In this document: positions 1 to 5,726 of the stretch, in pieces
Position numbering within the stretch: position 1 is the first letter of the stretch
Layout: the number at the start of each line of letters is the position of its first letter
From: Candidatus Latescibacterota bacterium
Lineage (GTDB): Bacteria; Latescibacterota; UBA2968; GCA-2709665
Assembly: GCA_030746455.1 (NCBI GenBank)
Contig: JASLMQ010000107.1
Coordinates: 1 to 5,726 of the forward strand
Reading direction: 5' to 3'
DNA length: 5,726 bases
Notes under the pieces: model-generated
Database searches by the model: none
Told to the model about the DNA's origin: nothing
What the model saw: only the letters and a program-made list of their open reading frames with translations
Translations under genes and position numbers: made by a program

Positions 1-102
1 GACATCCCGGGGGAGGAGGCGAGGCGGACGCTCGAGGCCATCGTGGCCGCCTATCGTTCTGGTAAGACCCATCAGCCGGTGACGTTGCCCCTAGAGGCGT
101 GA
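1..102 (+). CDS. C-terminal end of a probable Gfo/Idh/MocA-family oxidoreductase (5' end outside the window)
   Basis: Reading frame 1 is open from the first base and stops at TGA 100-102, giving 33 residues. The visible tail has an acidic/basic helix (PGEEARRTLEAIVAAYRSG) followed by HQPVTLPLEA. A last helix ending in A-x-Y-x-S-G, a short polar turn and a closing V-x-L-P strand is the usual ending of Gfo/Idh/MocA sugar dehydrogenases. These use NAD(P) to oxidise or epimerise sugars, inositols or sugar acids, normally in the cytoplasm. The Rossmann domain and catalytic residues lie outside the window, so the family call rests on the tail alone and the substrate cannot be named. The gene runs the same way as proA and ends 62 bases before it. 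Another protein with a similar C-terminal helix cannot be excluded. Confidence 0.5.
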   Translation, partial: DIPGEEARRTLEAIVAAYRSGKTHQPVTLPLEA

Positions 103-164
103 AACAGATCTGAATACCGGGTTCACGTGGAAGTTGGAGAAAAGCACGATTCCTGGAGGGCGGA

Positions 165-1499
165 ATGGTGGAATCCATACAGAAGGCAGCAGAAGCGGCG
201 AGGGACGCCGCGCTCGGACTTGCACAGGCCTCCGAGGCGGAGCGCAACGCGGCCCTCGAGGCAATCGCGAAGTACCTGGAGGCGAACGCGGCGCGGATTC
301 TGGATGCGAACGAGAAGGACCTCGAGGCCGCTGAGGAATTGCTGAAGGAAGGGAAGCTCACCGAGGCGTTGGTTAAGCGACTGAAAGTCGACGCGGCCAA
401 GCTGGCGGGCGAGATCGTCGTGGGCGTCCGCAGCGTGGCCGATCAGCCCGATCCGATCGGGAAGACCGAGTCGGCCACCGAGCTGGACGAGGGACTCAAG
501 CTCTACCGGGTCACGGTGCCGATCGGCGTGATCGGTGTAATCTTCGAGTCCAGGCCGGATGCCCTGGTTCAGATAGCGACGCTGTGTCTCAAGGCCGGCA
601 ACGCGGCGCTCCTGAAGGGAGGCAGTGAAGCGCTCAACACCAACCGTGCGCTGGCGGAGGTGATGGTGGAGGCGACCCGGGGCCTACCCGGCATTCCGGA
701 AGGCTGGATGCACCTGATGGAGGCGCGTGAGGAGGTGCGTCAGATCCTGGACCTGAACGGGCTGATCGACCTCATCATTCCGAGGGGATCCAACGAGCTG
801 GTCCAGCACATCATGTCCAACACGAAGATCCCGGTGATGGGACATGCCGACGGGATCTGTCACGTGTATGTCGACGCGGCGGCCGACCCCGAGAAGGCGG
901 TGAAGATCTGTCTCGATGCGAAGACCCAGTACCCGGCGGTGTGCAACGCGGTCGAGACGATTCTCGTACACCGAGATGTTGCGGGGGCCGTGCTGCCGGA
1001 CGTGGTCCGGACGCTCCAGGAGGGGGGTGTCGAGCTACGGGGTGACGAGGCGGCCCGGGAGGCAGGCGGACCGGCGGTCGCGGAGGCCCAGGAGGCGGAT
1101 TGGGCGACCGAGTACCTGGACCTGGTGGTGTCTGTGAAGGTCGTGGATGACCTGGAGGCAGCGATCGACCACATCAACCTCTACGGCAGCCACCACACCG
1201 ACGCGATCGTTACCGAGGACGCAGGCGCGGCGTCACGATTCCTGCAGGCCGTGGACTCGTCGTCGGTGATGCACAACGCGTCGACCCGGTTCGCGGACGG
1301 GTTCAAATACGGCCTGGGCGCGGAGGTCGGGATCAGCACGAACCGGCTGCACAGCCGGGGACCGGTCGGACTCGAAGGTCTGGTGATCTACAAGTACGTG
1401 CTCGAGGGCGGCGGGCACATCGTGGGGGACTACAGCGGGGAAGGGGCGAAGACGTTCACCCACAGAAGCCTTTCGGAGCCTTGGTCACCGAAGGCTTGA
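165..1499 (+). CDS. proA: Gamma-glutamyl phosphate reductase (glutamate-5-semialdehyde dehydrogenase), ProA
   Basis: This cytoplasmic enzyme of proline synthesis reduces L-glutamyl 5-phosphate with NADPH to glutamate-5-semialdehyde, which cyclises to pyrroline-5-carboxylate. The 444-residue product is recognisable along its whole length as a ProA of the aldehyde dehydrogenase superfamily. It has the N-terminal helices with LDANEKDLEAA, the cofactor-domain segment VPIGVIGVIFESRPDA (about 117-132), LCLKAGNAALLKGG (about 138-151), LIIPRGSNELV, and the catalytic cysteine Cys260 in YPAVCNAVET. Near the end come HTDAIVTED, NASTRFADG and GLGAEVGISTNRLHSRGPVGLEGL. The ATG at 165 follows GGAGGG (155-160) by 4 bases, which supports this start. 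The protein is longer than the 417-residue E. coli ProA, mainly through about 20 extra C-terminal residues after the VIYKYVLEGG segment; plant P5CS enzymes carry a similar tail. proB, the kinase that supplies the unstable substrate, is not adjacent on either side. The M16 protease gene starts 17 bases downstream, so the two are probably co-transcribed. Confidence 0.97.
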   Translation: MVESIQKAAEAARDAALGLAQASEAERNAALEAIAKYLEANAARILDANEKDLEAAEELLKEGKLTEALVKRLKVDAAKLAGEIVVGVRSVADQPDPIGKTESATELDEGLKLYRVTVPIGVIGVIFESRPDALVQIATLCLKAGNAALLKGGSEALNTNRALAEVMVEATRGLPGIPEGWMHLMEAREEVRQILDLNGLIDLIIPRGSNELVQHIMSNTKIPVMGHADGICHVYVDAAADPEKAVKICLDAKTQYPAVCNAVETILVHRDVAGAVLPDVVRTLQEGGVELRGDEAAREAGGPAVAEAQEADWATEYLDLVVSVKVVDDLEAAIDHINLYGSHHTDAIVTEDAGAASRFLQAVDSSSVMHNASTRFADGFKYGLGAEVGISTNRLHSRGPVGLEGLVIYKYVLEGGGHIVGDYSGEGAKTFTHRSLSEPWSPKA

Positions 1500-1503
1500 G
1501 ATT

Positions 1504-1509
1504 GGGGGG
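1504..1509 (+). promoter_or_regulatory. Ribosome binding site that decides the M16 protease start
   Basis: A run of six G (GGGGGG, followed by T) lies 7 bases upstream of ATG 1517, in the short gap after the proA stop. It can pair with the anti-Shine-Dalgarno sequence. The only other plausible upstream in-frame start, TTG 1481, has CGGAG only 2 bases before it, which is too close. This favours ATG 1517. Confidence 0.6.
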
Positions 1510-1516
1510 TAGTGCC

Positions 1517-4393
1517 ATGACCTCTATCGGACAACTCCTGACCGCAGGCGCCTTGCTCTATACTGTCGCCTGCTCCAGTGCGGGACAGATCACCAAGCAG
1601 CCCGAGCCGGTGTCTGGACCCCCGCCGCAGGATGCGGTCGATCCTGTCCTGTCCATCGATCCCAAGGTCACCTACGGTGCTCTGGAAAACGGGGTCCGCT
1701 ACATCGTACGCGTCAACAAGAAACCCGAGAAGCGGGCGGAGCTACGGCTGGTGGTCAACGCGGGGAGTGTCCTTGAGGACGAGGACCAGCAGGGACTCGC
1801 CCACTTTCTGGAGCATATGGCCTTCAACGGTACTAAGCGCTTCCCGAAGCAGAACCTCATCGATTTCATAGAGCGGGTCGGGATGCGACTGGGCCCTGAT
1901 CTCAACGGGTACACCAGTTTCGATGAGACGGTCTATATGCTTCAGGTGCCTACCGACAGCACCAATCTTGTGGTGAAGGGATTCGACATCCTGGAGGACT
2001 GGGCGACGAGCGTTGCCTTCGAGGAGGAGGAGATCGACAAGGAGCGCGGCGTCGTGATCGAGGAGTGGCGTGTGGGCCGGGGAGCGGGGGCACGGATGCG
2101 CGACAAGCAGTTTCCAATCCTCTTCAAGGGGTCACGCTACGCCGAGCGATTACCGATTGGCAAGAAGGCGGTGCTCGATACCTTCAGTTACGATACGGTC
2201 CGGCGGTTCTACCGCGACTGGTATCGACCCGACCTGATATCGGTGGTCGCAGTAGGGGACTTCGATGCGGCGTGGATCGAAGGGCTAATTCTGGAACGCT
2301 TCTCGAGCATGCCGCCTGACCCGAACCCTAGAGAGCGCGTCTACTATCCCGTTCCGGGACACGACGAGACCCTGTTTGCACCGGCCACGGATCCGGAGGC
2401 GTCGTCCACCAGCGTGGCCGTCTACTACAAGCAGCCCGTTCGGCCACAGGGCACAGCGTCTGCGTTCCGACAGAGGCTGGTAGAGGCGCTCTATAGCCTG
2501 ATGCTCAACGCGAGGCTGAATGAGCTCACCAAGAAGCCCGACCCGCCGTTCCTCGGAGCGGGAACGGGACAGGGACGGTGGATCCGTACCAAGGAGTTCT
2601 ACTACCTGGGCGCAAGCGTCAAGCAGGATGGCCTCCTCAGAGGGATGGAAGCCGTCCTTACGGAAGGCGAGCGGGTTAGGCGCCACGGCTTCACGTCGAC
2701 CGAGCTTGACCGCGAGAAGACCAATATGCTGAGGCGGATGGAGCGTGCATACCACGAGCGCGACAAGATGCGCTCCCGTCAATTCGCGTCCGAGTACATC
2801 CGCCACCTCCTCACCAATGAGCCCATCGCCGGGATAGAGGCAGAGTACGAGCTCCACAAGCAGCTTCTTCCAGGGATCGGACTGGAGGAGGTCAACCGAC
2901 TCGCGGGCGAGTGGATCACGGACCGTGACCGGGTGGTTATGCTGAGCGGACCGGAAAAGGCGGATGTGTCGCTGCCGACGAACCAGGAGCTGACGGCCGT
3001 GATCGGCGCAGTCAGAGGGAAGGAGATCGCACCCTACGAGGATGCGGTTGCCGGTGTGCCTTTGATCGATCAGCTGCCCGCACCCCGGAAGATCGTGGCC
3101 GAAAGGGAGATCCCGGAGATCGGCGTGACGGAGTGGACGTTGTCCAATGGCATCCGGGTGGCCCTGAAGCCGACCGATTTCAAGAACGACCAGATCCTGT
3201 TCAGGTCGTTCAGCCCGGGCGGGCACTCGCTGGCAGACGACGACGAGTATATTCCAGCATCGACGGCGACATCGGTACTGCGCGAGGGCGGGCTCGGGGC
3301 GTTCAACCAGATCGAGCTGCGAAAGAAGCTCGCGGGGAAGGTCGTCAGCGTTTCTCCGTGGATCGGAAGTCTCCAGGAGGGGGTTCGCGGCAGTGCGTCA
3401 CCACAGGACGTCGAAACTATGTTTCAGCTCATCTACTTGACATTCACCGCTCCGAGGGCCGACAGCTCGGCATTCGTTGCATACAAGCAACGGGTGATCG
3501 GGATGCTTGAGAATCGCGACAAAGATCCGCGCTCCGCCTTCAGCGACACGGTGCAGGTGGTGATGGCTCGGCACCATCACCGGGCTCGGCCGCTGACCAA
3601 GGCGGTGATGGAGGAGCTGGACCTGCCGCGATCGTTGGCGATCTACAGGGATCGGTTCGCCGACGCGAGTGATTTCACGTTCACCTTTGTCGGCAATCTG
3701 GACCTCAAACGCTTGCGGCCGCTGGTGGAGATGTACCTGGGTGGGCTCCCCGGAATCGGACGAGACGAGACGTGGCGCGACACCGGGATGCGGCCACCCC
3801 AAGGAACGATAGAGAGGACCGTGCGCAGGGGTATCGAGCCCAAGAGCCAGGTGAGAATGGAGTTCACGGGACCAGCCGAGTGGAGCCGAAGGCATCAGTA
3901 TGAACTGGGCTCGATGCGTCGAGTCCTTCAGATCAAGCTCAGGGAGGTCGTGCGGGAGGAAGAGAGCGGCACCTACGGCATTGGTGTGGGGGCGTCCATC
4001 TCGCGCTGGCCCTATCAGAGGTTCCGGATCACCATTCGGTTCGGCTGCGATCCCGAGCGGGTGGAAGAACTCGTCCAAACGGTGATCACACAGATCGACA
4101 GCCTGAAGGCATTCGGAACGACCGACAAATACGTGAACAAGGTGAAGGAGAATCAACGTCGAAGCCGGGAGGTGAGCCTGAAGGAGAACGGGTTCTGGCA
4201 GAACGCGATCCAGAGCGCATATGTGAACGGCGAGGATCTGACGTCCATTCTCGAGTACGACCGTCGTGTGAAGGCACTCACGGCGGAAACCATCCAGGAA
4301 ACCGCGGCCAAGTACTTCACCATGAACAATTACGCGAAGTTCGTCCTCTACCCGCAGGAGGGGACGGAGGCCCGACCACCGGAAGTGGAGTGA
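1517..4393 (+). CDS. M16 family zinc metalloprotease, PqqL/pitrilysin-like, two-half protein, probably exported
   Basis: This is a 958-residue endopeptidase of the M16 (inverzincin) clan, close in size to the 931-residue E. coli PqqL. The first half carries the inverted zinc motif HFLEH at His96-His100, followed by MAFNGTKRFP, which is typical of PqqL-like members. The downstream E-x6-E pair is Glu176/Glu183 in KERGVVIEEW, with Glu183 the expected third zinc ligand. An M16 C-terminal-type domain follows from about 223 (RRFYRDWYRPD, then VVAVGDFD). The second half starts near 536 (VTEWTLSNGIRVAL) and has no HxxEH, as expected for the non-catalytic half. Its last domain runs from about 709 and contains FTFVGNLD and the R-x6-Y pair Arg813/Tyr820, which contacts substrate in this family. 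The N-terminus has a hydrophobic stretch ending in a cysteine (LLYTVACSSAG, Cys19), suggesting a lipoprotein or exported protein. That lipobox is weak, with Thr at -3 and Tyr at -4, and no basic residue precedes it. A Pro-rich linker (about 30-45) follows. Such proteases degrade oligopeptides in the periplasm or at the outer membrane. The gene lies 17 bases after proA. The exact substrate is unknown. Confidence 0.95.
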   Translation: MTSIGQLLTAGALLYTVACSSAGQITKQPEPVSGPPPQDAVDPVLSIDPKVTYGALENGVRYIVRVNKKPEKRAELRLVVNAGSVLEDEDQQGLAHFLEHMAFNGTKRFPKQNLIDFIERVGMRLGPDLNGYTSFDETVYMLQVPTDSTNLVVKGFDILEDWATSVAFEEEEIDKERGVVIEEWRVGRGAGARMRDKQFPILFKGSRYAERLPIGKKAVLDTFSYDTVRRFYRDWYRPDLISVVAVGDFDAAWIEGLILERFSSMPPDPNPRERVYYPVPGHDETLFAPATDPEASSTSVAVYYKQPVRPQGTASAFRQRLVEALYSLMLNARLNELTKKPDPPFLGAGTGQGRWIRTKEFYYLGASVKQDGLLRGMEAVLTEGERVRRHGFTSTELDREKTNMLRRMERAYHERDKMRSRQFASEYIRHLLTNEPIAGIEAEYELHKQLLPGIGLEEVNRLAGEWITDRDRVVMLSGPEKADVSLPTNQELTAVIGAVRGKEIAPYEDAVAGVPLIDQLPAPRKIVAEREIPEIGVTEWTLSNGIRVALKPTDFKNDQILFRSFSPGGHSLADDDEYIPASTATSVLREGGLGAFNQIELRKKLAGKVVSVSPWIGSLQEGVRGSASPQDVETMFQLIYLTFTAPRADSSAFVAYKQRVIGMLENRDKDPRSAFSDTVQVVMARHHHRARPLTKAVMEELDLPRSLAIYRDRFADASDFTFTFVGNLDLKRLRPLVEMYLGGLPGIGRDETWRDTGMRPPQGTIERTVRRGIEPKSQVRMEFTGPAEWSRRHQYELGSMRRVLQIKLREVVREEESGTYGIGVGASISRWPYQRFRITIRFGCDPERVEELVQTVITQIDSLKAFGTTDKYVNKVKENQRRSREVSLKENGFWQNAIQSAYVNGEDLTSILEYDRRVKALTAETIQETAAKYFTMNNYAKFVLYPQEGTEARPPEVE

Positions 4394-4404
4394 CAGCGTC
4401 GGCG

Positions 4405-4416
4405 CGACTCGAGTCG
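4405..4416. repeat. 12-base perfect palindrome in the gap after the M16 gene
   Basis: CGACTC is followed directly by its reverse complement GAGTCG, 12 bases after the M16 stop codon. With no spacer it would form a poor hairpin, and no T-run follows, so it does not look like an intrinsic terminator. A dimeric regulator site ahead of the next gene is possible, but chance is equally plausible in DNA this rich in GC. The rest of the 4394-4499 gap shows only 4-base stems, such as CCCG at 4451-4454 with CGGG at 4460-4463. Confidence 0.3.
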
Positions 4417-4485
4417 TCCAGGAGAGATGCCTGAGGGCGCGACGGCACGACCCGTGAAGCGGGCTGCCCAGAGGGGGGCTCCGGC

Positions 4486-4494
4486 GGGAGGAGG
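4486..4494 (+). promoter_or_regulatory. Strong Shine-Dalgarno sequence for the TTG-started heparinase-like gene
   Basis: GGGAGGAGG ends 5 bases before TTG 4500. It is the strongest ribosome binding site in the window. It fixes the start of a gene whose frame has no ATG until well inside the protein. Confidence 0.75.
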
Positions 4495-4499
4495 AACCC

Positions 4500-5726
4500 T
4501 TGACGTGGAATGCCGAGAAGGTGGAGGCGGAGCTCGAGCGGTACGAATCCGTGCTCGGGCACTTTGGCATCCAGGATCCGCTGCGCTGGGCACGCGCCCG
4601 GGTGGCCGAAGAGACGGACTGGGCCTCCTCGCAGCCCTGGTGGGAACGGCGCATCGCGCACTGGCGCATGATGCTGCTCGACCAGGAGCCCGACGGGTGG
4701 ACCCAATGGCTGGATCTCGGCCATCCCGCTCTAGCATCCTGCGGAGAACGGCTTCAGACTGGGGGGCAGCAGGCACGGGAGGCGTGGGCCCGGCACGTCC
4801 GTGAGGCCAAACCCGACCTGCTGCGGATCTGCGATGACTCGGCGCTGCGCGCCTATCTGTTCATAACCCAGGGGCAGTGCCTCTACGCCCAGGACGGAAG
4901 CTTTCTTCCCGAGCGCGCCCAGGCGCTGCTGGAGGGCCGGGTCCACGAGCTCTCCCTGCCGCCGCAGGCGGGTGGCGGAGACTACGATTGGGTTCAGACG
5001 ACCAACCCGGCCTGCTGGTTCATCCGCTACCTTGCCGCGGCCTGGTACCACGAGCGCGATCCGAAGTGGGTGGAGGAGTTCCAGAACGAGATCGTGGCCA
5101 TGGTGCTGGGAGACAGCTACGAGCTCGTCGGATTCTCGGACGTGGCGAGTCGCCTGACCCTCATCCTGCCCACATACTGGCTGATGAAGGATTCGCCGGC
5201 GATGTCGGATGCCTTCCACGGCATCTGCTCGCGTTGGCTCTGGGCGCACGCACGCCAACTTCACCTTGTGGGAGGGGAAGCCTACAAAGACAACACGCTT
5301 CACCACGCCGGGCTGGCCGAATGGCTGGCCATTGCGCTGTTTCCGGAGTTCCGGGGCAGTCCAGACCGGGAGGAGCAGCTCTGGCTGAAATATCTGGCGG
5401 GGTGGCGACGCGAGCTGCTGTCTGACAACTGCCACGAGCAGCGGTCGCTGGCCTACCACACCAACTTCATACGCCGCGCAGCCTCACTGCTGGGTGTGGC
5501 CAGGGCCCTGGAGATCGAGGACAGGGTCCCCGCCGAATTTCGCGATCTCGTGGCGGACACCGTTGACGTCTTCGTCCAAACGTCCACGCCGTCTCGGGCC
5601 ACCCCGGGAGTCAATGACGACGTCACGGTGAGCTGGGACTATCGCCCCCTCCTTCGGCTGGCGGCCGACCTGTTCGATCGGGACGACTGGTGCTATCTGG
5701 CCACCGACGGAAGCCAGGGGACACCC
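4500..5726 (+). CDS. Heparinase II/III-like polysaccharide lyase family protein, N-terminal part (3' end outside the window)
   Basis: The frame is open from TTG 4500 to the last base, giving 409 residues without a stop. Upstream in frame, a TGA at 4455-4457 limits extension, and GGGAGGAGG sits 5 bases before the TTG. The product starts TWNAEKVEAELERYESVLG and is helical and rich in Trp, as expected for the alpha/alpha-toroid domain of heparinase II/III, alginate and oligo-uronate lyases. Family-like signatures are DNTLHHAGLAEWLAIALFPEF read in pieces: Asn265, His268/His269, then LFPEF; HEQRSLAYH with Glu313 and Tyr319; and near the edge NDD (372-374), then LLRLAADLFDR and YLATDGSQGTP. In characterised relatives an Asn, a Tyr and a His act in beta-elimination of uronate-containing glycans. 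Asn265 and Tyr319 are the best candidates by position. The C-terminal beta-sandwich domain is cut off. No signal peptide is visible, which suggests cytoplasmic action on imported oligosaccharides. The exact substrate is not predictable, and a non-lyase homologue remains possible. Confidence 0.75.
   Translation, partial: MTWNAEKVEAELERYESVLGHFGIQDPLRWARARVAEETDWASSQPWWERRIAHWRMMLLDQEPDGWTQWLDLGHPALASCGERLQTGGQQAREAWARHVREAKPDLLRICDDSALRAYLFITQGQCLYAQDGSFLPERAQALLEGRVHELSLPPQAGGGDYDWVQTTNPACWFIRYLAAAWYHERDPKWVEEFQNEIVAMVLGDSYELVGFSDVASRLTLILPTYWLMKDSPAMSDAFHGICSRWLWAHARQLHLVGGEAYKDNTLHHAGLAEWLAIALFPEFRGSPDREEQLWLKYLAGWRRELLSDNCHEQRSLAYHTNFIRRAASLLGVARALEIEDRVPAEFRDLVADTVDVFVQTSTPSRATPGVNDDVTVSWDYRPLLRLAADLFDRDDWCYLATDGSQGTP

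Noticed and set aside
103..164. Possible promoter for proA in the gap before it
   Set aside because: No convincing -35/-10 pair with proper spacing is visible in the 62 bases. Only the ribosome binding site at 155-160 is clear.
2021..2036. Purine-rich GAGGAGGAGGAG inside the M16 gene, resembling a ribosome binding site or repeat
   Set aside because: It encodes the run of Glu residues just before the conserved D-K-E-R-G-V-V segment. No start codon that opens a credible gene follows.
2285..3226. Open frame of 313 codons on the - strand inside the M16 gene
   Set aside because: It is antisense to conserved M16 sequence and has no recognisable domain. Chance open frames of this length are common at this base composition.
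3565..3590. Triple-His segment (ARHHHRARPLT) in the second half of the M16 protein, considered as a second metal site
   Set aside because: It lacks the HxxEH spacing and the paired downstream Glu. The second half of M16 proteins is normally inactive, so this is not evidence of another active site.
3398..4669. Long open frame of 423 codons on the - strand, antisense to the 3' part of the M16 gene
   Set aside because: It lies opposite a frame with clear protease homology and runs across the intergenic gap. The translation is rich in Arg, Pro, Ser and His and shows no recognisable domain, as expected for a GC-rich antisense frame.
4427..4804. Open frame on the + strand starting at ATG 4427, with a second one at 4877-5425
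   Set aside because: Both overlap the heparinase-like gene in another frame, are low-complexity (Arg/Gly/Ala-rich) and lack family features. The TTG 4500 frame is much better supported.
4731..5459. Open frame of 242 codons on the - strand opposite the heparinase-like gene
   Set aside because: The + strand frame here carries the FPEF and AYH family signatures and continues to the window edge. The antisense product has no recognisable family.

Overview
The window is a GC-rich, densely coded stretch of bacterial chromosome with every supported gene on the + strand. From left to right it holds: the last 33 codons of a probable Gfo/Idh/MocA-type oxidoreductase (1-102), a complete proA for gamma-glutamyl phosphate reductase (165-1499), a complete two-half M16 zinc metalloprotease of the PqqL/pitrilysin type (1517-4393), and the first 409 codons of a heparinase II/III-like polysaccharide lyase (4500 to the window edge). 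The gaps are 62, 17 and 106 bases. There are no RNA genes, mobile elements, CRISPR arrays or convincing terminators.

The GC-rich codon use, the large envelope-type M16 protease and the pairing of a Gfo/Idh/MocA-like protein with a heparinase II/III-like protein suggest a Gram-negative heterotroph that degrades polysaccharides. Gemmatimonadota, Latescibacterota or a related lineage would fit. This is an impression from gene content and protein style, not a phylogenetic result.

The genes do not form one obvious pathway. ProA makes glutamate-5-semialdehyde for proline synthesis, and its usual partner proB is not in the window. The M16 protein is probably exported and degrades peptides. The two outer genes fit sugar or uronic-acid catabolism. 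proA and the M16 gene are 17 bases apart and probably co-transcribed. The heparinase-like gene starts at TTG behind a very strong Shine-Dalgarno sequence, so a search restricted to ATG starts would miss it.

I found no convincing undescribed system. The points worth a second look are the gene order, the start and export signal of the M16 protein, the apparently leaderless lyase-like protein, the C-terminal tail of ProA, and a short perfect palindrome after the M16 gene.
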